The position numbers and the translations under genes are program-made. DNA of 21,355 nt from CAZKNF01 sp964554105 (GTDB taxonomy: Bacteria; Bacteroidota; Rhodothermia; Rhodothermales; VXPQ01), in NCBI GenBank assembly GCA_964554105.1, contig CAZKNF010000059.1, positions 1 through 21,355 on the forward strand, written 5' to 3'. This document shows, one piece after another, positions 1-7,338 of this stretch. The notes beneath the pieces were generated by a model. It was not told the DNA's origin. It saw only the letters and a list, made by a program, of their open reading frames with translations, and ran no database searches. How positions within the stretch are numbered: the stretch's first letter is position 1; the number at the start of each line of letters is the position of its first letter.

Positions 1-3000
1 TAGAGGGCGTTTTCTGGGCGACGTCCGACGACGGCCATGGACTCGTGCGACTCGATTCGCGCTCGAGTGAGTTTACCAGCTTTGAACACGATCCGGCCGA
101 TCCTCATTCTATTAGTAGTAATGATGTATTCGCGCTCTTCACGGATCGATCGGGTATGATGTGGGTGGGTGCCGCGGTCGCCGCCGGCGTGGCCAGGTTC
201 GATCCGTCGTCGGGCGGGTTCATCAACTTTAAGCATCGTCCAGGCGACAGTGCAAGTCTTCATCATCGGAGCGTGTGGGGCTTGTATGTCGCGCCAAGCG
301 AGCCGGAGGTCATCTGGGCAAGAATGCAGGAGGACGCTGCCTGGACGCGCGAACGGCTGAACAAGATCGATCAAAGAACGGGTGAGGTGACGCACTTCGT
401 TCACGACCCCGCCAATCCGAGCAGCATCGGCAGCGGCCGGATCCTTGACATGCACGAAGATCACCTCGGACAGTTCTGGATCGCAACAAGTGGCGGCGGA
501 CTGAACCTCATGGATCGGAGCAGCGGCACGTTCACGCGATTCGTACCGGAAGAGGGGAATGCAGAGAGCATTTCCCACGACGAGGTGACGACGATTTTTG
601 AAGCTTCTGACGGCAATCTCTGGCTGGGCACGGATGACGGCGATGTAAACAAGATGGATCCCCGACGACCCGGCTATTTTACGCGTTTTAACCACGCTTC
701 TGAAGATTCAGGCACGGTCGCCGGCAACTCTGTATCGCCGAGACGAATCGCCGAAGATCGGCGGGGTAATCTCTGGGTAGGCGGATCGGGAGGCTTGAGC
801 CGCATTGACAGCGAACGTGGTGTCATTGCTCGATATGAGCTTGCGGCGACGGACGCGAGCGGGTTGCAAGGCGACGATGTCCGGCAAGTGTTCGTCGACG
901 GTCTCGATCAGGTGTGGGTTGTCACGCGTTCGAACAGTACAGACGTCCTCAGCCGGCTCGATCGTGAGGCAGAGACGTTCAAACAGTACGTTCACGATCC
1001 CACAGATTCGAATTCGCTGAGCGATTTTCGGATCGAGGTCATCCACGAGCGGCCATCCGAGCCGGGCATCCTCTGGCTGGGCTCGCCGGCGGGAGGATTG
1101 ACGCGTTTTGATACGCAGACGGAGTCATTCAAACATTTCCTCGAGTCCGACGGCCTTCCGAACAACTTCGTTTACGGCATCCTTGAAGATGAGGAGGGAA
1201 AGCTTTGGCTGAGCACGAACAACGGGCTGGCTCGATTCGACCCGGAGACCGAATCCTTCCGGAATTTTGATGAGAATCACGGCCTGCAATCCAGGGAATT
1301 CAACAGCGGTGCTTTTTTCGCTTCGTCCACGGGGCAGCTTGTGTTCGGGGGCATAGATGGCGTAACCGCGTTCTATCCTCAGGAGCTGCGTCCCAATCTC
1401 ATTCCGCCGATGGTTATGCTGACCGATTTCAGGCTGTTCAATCGGTCGATCGAGCCTGGTGAAGAGTCGGTGCTGGCCGCTCCGCTCAGCGAGACAAAGG
1501 AAATACGCCTGCGTCACTGGCAAAAGACGCTCACGTTCGGATTCGTAGGGCTCCACTTCGTTCATCCGGAAAAGAATCAGTACCAGTATCAGCTCGAAGG
1601 CTTCGACGAGGACTGGGTCTCTGCTGGAACGCGGCGGGAGGCCACATACACGAACCTCGATCCGGGCGAATACACTTTCCGTGTCCGCGCCGCAAACAGC
1701 GACGGCATCTGGAGTGATGAAGCTGCGTCGATGGCCCTGATGATCGCACCGCCGTTCTGGAATACGTGGTGGTTTCGCTTCCTGCTGGTTGCCGGGATCT
1801 TCGGCCTCGCAATTTCCTTGTTCCGTGCGCGCGTGCGAAGCATACGGGAGCGTAATCGAATTCTTGAAGCTCAGGTTGCCGAGCGGACCGACGAGCTTCG
1901 CGGGAAGAACGAGCAGCTGGAGAAGAGTCACGCTATCGTGCAGGCGATCAATCAGGAGACCGGGCTGGAGTCCCTGCTCACCTCAGTGCTCGAGCAAACG
2001 CGCGTTATCGGCGGCGTCGAGAAGGCTTCGGCGCTCGTTTATGACGATGGCATCGGCGCTTTCCTCGTTAAGGCAAGCATGGGCTGGTCACGTGAGCAGG
2101 TCGCTCCCATACGGCTCACGGAGGAAGAAGCCCACGCGCGTTATGTGGAGCATGCGGAGGAAGTCGCACCCGATATTTTTCTCGAGAGGAACGTGGCGGA
2201 ACGGCCGGATCACACGGCAATTGGCGAGCTGGGCATGCCGGCATCGCTGCTCGTAATGCGCGTTCGCAGCGATGGTCGGACGGAAGGTTACATCGTATTT
2301 GACAACATGCACGACCGAAATGCCTTCGATCGCCGAGACGTTGATTTACTGATATCCCTTCGTGCACACATTCAATCCGCGTTCGGCAAAACGCGGCTGC
2401 TCGAAGACCTGCAGCGTTCGATCGAGAACCTGAAGGCGGCGCAAGCACAACTGGTCCAGTCTGAGAAAATGGCGTCCCTTGGCCAGCTGACAGCCGGTAT
2501 CGCACATGAAATAAAGAATCCTCTCAATTTCATCAATAATTTTGCGGGTCTAATTACGGAGCTCGCGGATGAACTGGAAGATGGAATCATGCGCAACCGC
2601 CAGAATCTTGGCGACGATGCTGAGGAGATCTCGGAGATCCTGAATGATCTGCGCCTCAATGCATCCAAAATCAACGATCATGGCCGCCGGGCCGACGGAA
2701 TCGTCAAGAGCATGCTGCAGCATTCCAGGGGCACGGCGGGTGAACGGGAAGATGTCGACGTCAATTCGCTTCTCGACGAATATGTTAACCTCGCCTATCA
2801 CGGTATGCGTGCTCAAAAAATAGACTTTAACGCGACCATTGAACGCCGATTCGGGGCAGATGTCGGGAGGGTCGACGCCATGCCGCAGGAGATCGGACGA
2901 GTATTTATCAATCTGCTCAACAACGCGTTCTACGCCGTTCACGAAAAGGCTCACAACGCGGAAGAAAACTACATGCCGACGGTCGAAATCAAGACGGCAC

Positions 3001-3230
3001 GCCAGAACGGCACGGTGGAAATCTGCATAGCCGACAACGGCCCAGGCATTCCGGAGCACGTCCGCCGGCGTATATTCGAGCCCTTCTACACGACGAAGCC
3101 GACAGGCGAGGGGACGGGGCTCGGCCTTTCAATGAGCTACGAGATAGTAACTAAGGTACACGGTGGGACGCTGGACGTCTCCACGGTGGACGGTGGCGGC
3201 ACGTCGTTTACAGTTCGATTACCGGCATGA
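1..3230 (+). CDS. Propeller sensor histidine kinase (Reg_prop, Y_Y_Y, TM, GAF, HisKA, HATPase_c), 5' partial
   Basis: This is a membrane sensor kinase that starts before the window; the frame is open from base 3, and the GTG at 45 lies inside a propeller repeat, so it is not the true start. Counting from that GTG, residues 1 to about 470 carry at least nine Reg_prop repeats of the form G-x-hydrophobic-W-hydrophobic-(G/A/S), each ending near R/K-hydrophobic-D. A Y_Y_Y domain follows at about 488-566, one membrane segment at about 574-593 and a short coiled coil. A GAF-like domain occupies about 638-785. The HisKA H-box is HEIKNP with phosphoacceptor His821, and the ATPase domain has the N-box NLLNNA, G1 DNGPGIP and G2 GTGLGLS. 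There is no fused receiver or AraC domain, unlike many hybrid relatives in Bacteroides. The next gene, a receiver, is the likely partner. The periplasmic propeller presumably senses a ligand, which is unknown. Confidence 0.93.
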   Translation, partial: EGVFWATSDDGHGLVRLDSRSSEFTSFEHDPADPHSISSNDVFALFTDRSGMMWVGAAVAAGVARFDPSSGGFINFKHRPGDSASLHHRSVWGLYVAPSEPEVIWARMQEDAAWTRERLNKIDQRTGEVTHFVHDPANPSSIGSGRILDMHEDHLGQFWIATSGGGLNLMDRSSGTFTRFVPEEGNAESISHDEVTTIFEASDGNLWLGTDDGDVNKMDPRRPGYFTRFNHASEDSGTVAGNSVSPRRIAEDRRGNLWVGGSGGLSRIDSERGVIARYELAATDASGLQGDDVRQVFVDGLDQVWVVTRSNSTDVLSRLDREAETFKQYVHDPTDSNSLSDFRIEVIHERPSEPGILWLGSPAGGLTRFDTQTESFKHFLESDGLPNNFVYGILEDEEGKLWLSTNNGLARFDPETESFRNFDENHGLQSREFNSGAFFASSTGQLVFGGIDGVTAFYPQELRPNLIPPMVMLTDFRLFNRSIEPGEESVLAAPLSETKEIRLRHWQKTLTFGFVGLHFVHPEKNQYQYQLEGFDEDWVSAGTRREATYTNLDPGEYTFRVRAANSDGIWSDEAASMALMIAPPFWNTWWFRFLLVAGIFGLAISLFRARVRSIRERNRILEAQVAERTDELRGKNEQLEKSHAIVQAINQETGLESLLTSVLEQTRVIGGVEKASALVYDDGIGAFLVKASMGWSREQVAPIRLTEEEAHARYVEHAEEVAPDIFLERNVAERPDHTAIGELGMPASLLVMRVRSDGRTEGYIVFDNMHDRNAFDRRDVDLLISLRAHIQSAFGKTRLLEDLQRSIENLKAAQAQLVQSEKMASLGQLTAGIAHEIKNPLNFINNFAGLITELADELEDGIMRNRQNLGDDAEEISEILNDLRLNASKINDHGRRADGIVKSMLQHSRGTAGEREDVDVNSLLDEYVNLAYHGMRAQKIDFNATIERRFGADVGRVDAMPQEIGRVFINLLNNAFYAVHEKAHNAEENYMPTVEIKTARQNGTVEICIADNGPGIPEHVRRRIFEPFYTTKPTGEGTGLGLSMSYEIVTKVHGGTLDVSTVDGGGTSFTVRLPA

Positions 3231-3331
3231 ATTTCTCTGAACGAGCATATCCGGCGCGTGATGAGGTGACCCGTGCACCGCATCCACAGTGATCGGAATC
3301 CAACCACAAAATTTAGCAACGCGACAATTTC

Positions 3332-3712
3332 ATGAAAGTACTGGTCGTTGACGACGAGAAAGACGTCGAAATCCTGTTTCGCCAGAAGTTTAGAAAGGAG
3401 GTTCGCCGCGGCGAAATCGAACTGGAATTCGCATTTTCAGGCGAAGAAGCCCTCGCGATGTTGAATGATGATGGTCGGACCGATCTCATCCTCGTGTTGA
3501 GCGACATCAACATGCCCGGTATGAACGGTCTCGAGCTCTTGAAGGAAATAAAGTCCACGCCGCCCCCAGTCCCGGTGTGCATGATGACGGCATATGGCAG
3601 TGAGGAGTATCGCGAGCGGGCGAGGGATTTCGGAAGCGACGGGTACCTCACGAAGCCTGTCGATTTCGATGAGCTCAGGCAGCGAATCCGCACACTCTCG
3701 CCGACAGCGTGA
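3332..3712 (+). CDS. Stand-alone response regulator receiver protein
   Basis: A 126-residue CheY-like receiver with no output domain. The acidic pair is Asp7/Asp8 in VVDDE, the phosphoacceptor is Asp58 in LSDINMPG, the switch Thr is Thr86 in MMTAYG and the conserved Lys is Lys108 in TKPVDF. It follows the sensor kinase by about 100 bases and precedes the STAS gene, so it is the probable phosphorylation target of the kinase. Its N-terminal half resembles the receiver of the downstream phosphatase (shared RQKFRK segment), suggesting a local duplication. No Shine-Dalgarno sequence precedes the ATG; the start was chosen because the first beta strand begins at residue 2. Without an output domain it must act by protein contact, or as a phosphate sink or relay. 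Confidence 0.92.
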   Translation: MKVLVVDDEKDVEILFRQKFRKEVRRGEIELEFAFSGEEALAMLNDDGRTDLILVLSDINMPGMNGLELLKEIKSTPPPVPVCMMTAYGSEEYRERARDFGSDGYLTKPVDFDELRQRIRTLSPTA

Positions 3713-3779
3713 CGCACGAATGGTTGCGATGCAGGTTGGGGATTTTCTCCCGATGGAGTCAGTTTTTTGTTTATTCTGC

Positions 3780-3817
3780 GTACGCGCCTGCAGGGCGTAC
3801 CGGCTTTCGCCGGGTAC
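3780..3817 (+). repeat. Two overlapping inverted repeats sharing GTAC arms (REP-like or leader switch)
   Basis: GTACGC at 3780-3785 pairs with GCGTAC at 3795-3800 around the palindrome CCTGCAGG. GTACCGGC at 3797-3804 pairs with GCC plus GGGTAC at 3809-3817, with a one-base bulge and a TTTC loop. The GTAC at 3797-3800 is used by both stems, so only one can form at a time. GTAC recurs at 3780, 3797 and 3814, exactly 17 bases apart. The element lies 12 bases before the ribosome-binding-like sequence of the STAS gene. It could be an RNA switch or a dispersed palindromic element; no second copy was found in the window. Confidence 0.5.
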
Positions 3818-3828
3818 ACAGCAACTAT

Positions 3829-3835
3829 AGAAAGG
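3829..3835 (+). promoter_or_regulatory. Ribosome binding site of the STAS gene
   Basis: AGAAAGG lies 9 bases before the ATG at 3845. It supports this start over the in-frame upstream start at 3767, whose extra 26 codons would run through the hairpin element and do not resemble a STAS domain. Confidence 0.55.
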
Positions 3836-3844
3836 CGATTCATC

Positions 3845-4219
3845 ATGAGCATTACCGTTCAAGACCTCTATCAGGCCACGGTCGTCGAGATTAAAGGCAA
3901 GTTCCTTGGGAGCGTCGATGGACCCGGATTCAAGCAGACGCTGGATGAGCTCAAGCAAAACGGAAAGACGAATATCGTCGTCGATCTTGGATCGACCGAC
4001 TTCATGGATTCGTCTGGAATCGGGGCGCTGATAAGCGGACTTACGAGCATGCGTAAAGCCGGCGGAGACGTGCGCCTGGCTAATATGGAAAAGCGTATCA
4101 AGAACCTGTTCCTTATCACCCGTCTACTTGGTCCGGTCTTCGACGACTATGAATCTGTAGAAGACGCGGCAAAAAGCTTCCGGACGAATCCCCCCGAGCC
4201 GACGGAATCCGAAGTTTAA
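3845..4219 (+). CDS. STAS domain protein, anti-sigma factor antagonist type
   Basis: A 124-residue single STAS domain of the SpoIIAA/RsbV type. In partner switching, such proteins sequester an anti-sigma kinase when unphosphorylated and are released when phosphorylated on a conserved serine. The site is clear here: FMDSSGIGAL, with Ser57 matching the phosphorylated serine of SpoIIAA and RsbV. The C-terminal tail (about 113-124) is Pro/Glu-rich and probably disordered. The gene sits between two response-regulator genes, and the following product carries a PP2C phosphatase that would be expected to dephosphorylate Ser57. The start at 3845 is supported by AGAAAGG 9 bases upstream. The partner kinase is not visible in the window. 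Confidence 0.9.
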   Translation: MSITVQDLYQATVVEIKGKFLGSVDGPGFKQTLDELKQNGKTNIVVDLGSTDFMDSSGIGALISGLTSMRKAGGDVRLANMEKRIKNLFLITRLLGPVFDDYESVEDAAKSFRTNPPEPTESEV

Positions 4220-4267
4220 ATGTAGTGTACTGCGCCAACGGCTCTCGCATGTCTCTTGTCGGAAGTA

Positions 4268-5440
4268 ATGGATACGGAGTCTGTAAAAATTCTTGTCGTC
4301 GACGATGAGCCTGATCTGGAGCTTCTGATACGTCAAAAATTTCGGAAACGGATTCGAGCCGAGGAGCTCGATTTCGTTTTCGCTGGCGACGGAGTCGAGG
4401 CGCTCGACGAGCTGCAGAACGGGCTCGACGTGGACATTGTCCTGACGGACATCAACATGCCCCGCATGGACGGCTTGTCGCTGCTGGGCAAAATTCAAGA
4501 ACTGGACAAAGTCCTGAAGGTGGTCATCGTGTCGGCGTACGGTGATATGGACAACATTCGTACGGCGATGAATCGCGGCGCGTTCGACTTCATCACGAAG
4601 CCGATCAATTTCGACGATCTCGAGATTACGATTAAGAAAACGCATCAGGAGATCGGTGAGCTGCGGAAGGCGGTCACCTTGCAATCCAAGCTTACGGCAC
4701 TGCATCGAGAGCTAGAGATCGCAAGCCAGATTCAATTATCGACGCTGCCGTCGAAATTTCCGGCATTTCCGGAACGGGACGATCTCGATCTCTACGCAAT
4801 GATGATTCCCGCGCATGAAGTCGGCGGTGATTTCTATGACTTTTTTTTGATCGACGAACATCGACTCGGCTTCGTTCTTGGCGATGTCTCAGGGAAGGGT
4901 ATCGGCGCCGCTCTGTTTATGGCCATCACCCGCACGCTGATTCGTGCTATCGGACTTCGAGGTGTTGATCCTGCCGAGTGCCTGGTGCAGGTTAACCGGG
5001 TGCTGTTCCCGGAAACCATGGCGCGGATGTTCGTTACCGCGATTTTCGGCATACTGGATACGGCGAGCGGCGAGGTGCACTACTGCATCGCCGGCCATCA
5101 AGCGCCTTTCGTGCTCCGTGAGAACGGTGATGTCGACGAAGTGGAGCGGACGGGCGGACTCGGACTATGCCTCGTACCCGAGTTTGAATATACATCGAAG
5201 AAGGTGATGCTCGTGCCCGGCGAGACTATTCTGCTCTACACGGACGGCGTGACCGAAGCGGTGAATGGCCAGGACGTTCAATTTGGTGAAGAGCTGCTCG
5301 TTGATTGCCTGTCTAAAGCCCGAGGAGAAGGACCCGCAGAGATCATCCGAGACGTGCTTCGTTCTGTGACTGGATTCTCCGGCGGGCGTGCACAGTCCGA
5401 CGACATCACCATGCTCGCGCTTCAGTATCGAGGTGGCTAG
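4268..5440 (+). CDS. Response regulator with PP2C-type (SpoIIE/RsbU-like) serine phosphatase output
   Basis: A 390-residue fusion of a receiver (about 5-125), a helical linker (125-155) and a SpoIIE-type PP2C phosphatase (about 160-390). The receiver has Asp12/Asp13, phosphoacceptor Asp61 in LTDINMP and Lys111 in TKPINF. The phosphatase metal site is visible in GGDFYD (Asp188), GDVSGKG (Asp206), TDGVTE (Asp327) and SDDIT (Asp378/379). The family dephosphorylates STAS-domain proteins, and a STAS gene lies 48 bases upstream, so phosphorylation of the receiver probably controls release of an anti-sigma factor. ATG 4268 was chosen because the first receiver strand begins six residues later. A TTG at 4256 would add four residues, and neither start has a well-spaced Shine-Dalgarno sequence. 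Confidence 0.93.
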   Translation: MDTESVKILVVDDEPDLELLIRQKFRKRIRAEELDFVFAGDGVEALDELQNGLDVDIVLTDINMPRMDGLSLLGKIQELDKVLKVVIVSAYGDMDNIRTAMNRGAFDFITKPINFDDLEITIKKTHQEIGELRKAVTLQSKLTALHRELEIASQIQLSTLPSKFPAFPERDDLDLYAMMIPAHEVGGDFYDFFLIDEHRLGFVLGDVSGKGIGAALFMAITRTLIRAIGLRGVDPAECLVQVNRVLFPETMARMFVTAIFGILDTASGEVHYCIAGHQAPFVLRENGDVDEVERTGGLGLCLVPEFEYTSKKVMLVPGETILLYTDGVTEAVNGQDVQFGEELLVDCLSKARGEGPAEIIRDVLRSVTGFSGGRAQSDDITMLALQYRGG

Positions 5441-5464
5441 CAGTGCAGAACAATGTACCGCCAA

Positions 5465-6076
5465 TCAGTCGATCGGAAATCGCCACTCGAAGCTCGCGAC
5501 CGAGTCATCCTCAAAGTGGATGAACTGCCGTGTCGGCATCGGTCCAGCACCTTCATACATGGCTGCACCCGCCTCCTCCTGGTCGGCCTCACCTAAAAGG
5601 TTCTCGACTTCCGACCGGGACATCCCGAGACGTAGCCCCCCAGGTATATCGAAGCCTTCGCCGGTTATGGTCACGTTCTGGAGTATTTCCTTCCCATCGG
5701 CGACGTGATAGACGGTGACGTCGGCACCATCATAATGCAGCGTGCGAAGCGTGTCGGTCTGACTCGGCTGGTGCCGATTCTGGACAGGTTCGACGGTCAC
5801 GTGTTTCGGTTCATTCAGTCGACCGAGTACCGGCAGCTCCTGCGTGGCAGGATCTCGCTCGAGCGCGCCGTCAATGAGATCCACGATGGGCAAGCCGACA
5901 CGATTTGACGACTCCGCGGCTTCCCCTCCATCTTCTTCGTGGTTGCCGAGCGTGTCGGCGGCGGTTGCCGCCGTATCAACGCCGCGTTCGTTTGCGCCGG
6001 GGTCGTCCGGGGGGCTAGACTCGCACGCAGAGAGGCTTAACAGAAAAAGGAGAGCGGCGCAGCGGATGCAAGTCAT
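5465..6076 (-). CDS. Small lipoprotein with possible SmpA/BamE-like C-terminal domain
   Basis: A 203-residue predicted lipoprotein. A short hydrophobic signal ends in a lipobox LSAC with the lipidated cysteine at residue 18. Residues 19-60 form an acidic, Ala/Gly/Asp/Glu-rich region that is likely a disordered tether. The C-terminal 60 or so residues contain GLRLGMSRSEVENLLGEAD, which resembles the SmpA/OmlA (BamE-like) pattern of a glycine-led strand followed by a helix and LG-x-(A/P). No other function is recognised, and the BamE comparison is tentative. GGAG sits 7 bases before the ATG. The gene converges on the phosphatase gene with only 24 bases between them and follows the FG-GAP protein gene by 56 bases, possibly in the same transcript. 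Confidence 0.75.
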   Translation of the reverse strand: MTCIRCAALLFLLSLSACESSPPDDPGANERGVDTAATAADTLGNHEEDGGEAAESSNRVGLPIVDLIDGALERDPATQELPVLGRLNEPKHVTVEPVQNRHQPSQTDTLRTLHYDGADVTVYHVADGKEILQNVTITGEGFDIPGGLRLGMSRSEVENLLGEADQEEAGAAMYEGAGPMPTRQFIHFEDDSVASFEWRFPID

Positions 6077-6083
6077 AACTGGT

Positions 6084-6087
6084 CTCC
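6084..6087 (-). promoter_or_regulatory. Ribosome binding site of the lipoprotein gene
   Basis: On the minus strand GGAG lies 7 bases before the ATG at 6076. It is one of the few recognisable Shine-Dalgarno sequences in the window and fixes the lipoprotein start. Confidence 0.55.
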
Positions 6088-6096
6088 GTAAGTGAA

Positions 6097-6118
6097 CGAA
6101 TCCGATCTGATGGATTCG
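6097..6118 (-). repeat. Inverted repeat between the FG-GAP protein and lipoprotein genes
   Basis: CGAATCC at 6097-6103 and GGATTCG at 6112-6118 form a perfect 7-base-pair stem with an 8-base loop. It begins 14 bases after the stop of the upstream minus-strand gene and about 20 bases before the lipoprotein start. No T-run follows on the minus strand, so a classical intrinsic terminator is unlikely. Attenuation, an mRNA-stability hairpin or a protein site are alternatives. Confidence 0.45.
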
Positions 6119-6132
6119 GAAGCCCCCGACAT

Positions 6133-7338
6133 CTATTCGAACAACTTTACTACGTAGGCCGCACCGGCTTCGTCGTCGGCAGCACTGCCGACAATCGCGT
6201 AGCCTTCATGCAGGTCGAGCGACGCACCGAATGCAACTTCCCCAACATCGATAACCTGACGTTGCATCCACGTACCGTCGGCCTCCCTCCTAAAGACGTA
6301 TACGACCCGATCGATGTTGAAGTCGAGGCCAAGTTGTTCGTCGTACGCTGCGATAAGTGCATATTGTCCGTCCAGCGCTACGTTGGTTCCGAAGGCGCCG
6401 TAGTCGTATGGCTGTCGGGGACGAAGGGTCTGCGTCTTGATCCACTGTCCGGAGGATTCGCGTTCGAATATCATCGCGGCACCGGACGCATTTCGGCCGG
6501 CTCTGCCTGCACCCGCAATGGCCTGCTCCGAATCGGCATCTACTGAAATGTAAAAGTCATCAATGTCGCCGAATCTCGCATGCTCAAACCATGTCCTGGA
6601 CTCGGGATCTCTCTCGAAGAAGTACACCGATCCCGGGGTATACTCAAAGTAGTTCGATGCCGATACGACGGCATAGTCGCCGCAGGTCGAGCCTGCCGTG
6701 CCGAGGATTCCGTGATTCGTATCTTCAGCGGAGAATCGGCTTGCGCGTTCCCACGTACCTTCCTCGTCGCGTTCGAAGATGTAGACGACCCCGTTGAACT
6801 GACCGCCCACTAGATCTCCGGACGTTGTTACCAAAATGCGTCCTCCATCCATCGATAAGGACGTACCGAACGCGCCTTCTCTGGACACCGGCCCGCCTGT
6901 AAGCCTCGCCGTCTGCTGCCATGCACCGAGACTGTCCGGTTCGAAGACATACACGGCGTTCGGCGTTTCTTCGCTAAAAAACTCTTGTGATGCAGCCACG
7001 ACGGCCACGTTGCCGCTCAGGGCCACCGAGCGCCCGAAGAATCGCCCGCCCGCACAATCGGATGGAAGCAACTCCGCCGCGCGCTGCCACTCCTCTGTTT
7101 CATCGATGTGTTCGTATATATAGGCTGCTCCGGAATTTACGCCGCAAGCGTCGTCACCCGTTGCGCCGACGAGCGCGCGGCCACCGTGTATCGCCACGGC
7201 AGCCCCAAAAAAATCGCCCAACGTAGATTCCGCCCGCGGCAGCTCGAAGATCTGCCCGCTTGCTGCCGGGGATAAAATGACGGAAACGATGACGAAGATG
7301 ATGAAGACGCGATGCCATGTCGCAAATCTGTCAAGCAT
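6133..7338 (-). CDS. Exported FG-GAP/integrin-alpha-like beta-propeller protein
   Basis: A 401-residue protein with a signal peptide (hydrophobic 11-24, probable cleavage after the AASG region near residue 28). Seven repeats of roughly 50-55 residues follow, each opening with F/L-G-x-(A/S)-hydrophobic and continuing to a short hydrophobic strand such as RALVGA, VAVVAA, RILVTT or YALIAA. The repeats also carry an aromatic element, hydrophobic-Y-hydrophobic-F-(E/R). Seven repeats fit one complete seven-bladed propeller of the FG-GAP/integrin-alpha type. Such proteins are usually exported and often bind partners or surfaces; no enzymatic motif is seen and the role is unknown. The ATG overlaps the end of the ABC-F gene by 8 bases, implying translation coupled to that cytosolic ATPase. 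Confidence 0.85.
   Translation of the reverse strand: MLDRFATWHRVFIIFVIVSVILSPAASGQIFELPRAESTLGDFFGAAVAIHGGRALVGATGDDACGVNSGAAYIYEHIDETEEWQRAAELLPSDCAGGRFFGRSVALSGNVAVVAASQEFFSEETPNAVYVFEPDSLGAWQQTARLTGGPVSREGAFGTSLSMDGGRILVTTSGDLVGGQFNGVVYIFERDEEGTWERASRFSAEDTNHGILGTAGSTCGDYAVVSASNYFEYTPGSVYFFERDPESRTWFEHARFGDIDDFYISVDADSEQAIAGAGRAGRNASGAAMIFERESSGQWIKTQTLRPRQPYDYGAFGTNVALDGQYALIAAYDEQLGLDFNIDRVVYVFRREADGTWMQRQVIDVGEVAFGASLDLHEGYAIVGSAADDEAGAAYVVKLFE

Noticed and set aside
1125..1931. Long minus-strand reading frame (268 codons) inside the sensor kinase gene
   Set aside because: It is antisense to well-defined Reg_prop and Y_Y_Y domains, has no recognisable motif, and has the composition expected of a mirror frame in GC-rich coding DNA.
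3740..3775. GC-rich stretch followed by a T-run after the bare receiver gene, a possible terminator
   Set aside because: The GGGGA/TCTCCC pairing is weak and does not sit directly before the T-run at 3762-3769.
3767..3844. Upstream in-frame start adding 26 residues to the STAS protein
   Set aside because: The extension translates a hairpin element, and a Shine-Dalgarno-like sequence directly precedes the internal ATG at 3845.
4841..4848. Run of eight T bases within the receiver-phosphatase gene, a possible slippage site
   Set aside because: It encodes the Phe-Phe-Leu of a normal GGDFYDFF motif and the frame is intact; one run of this length is weak evidence for phase variation.
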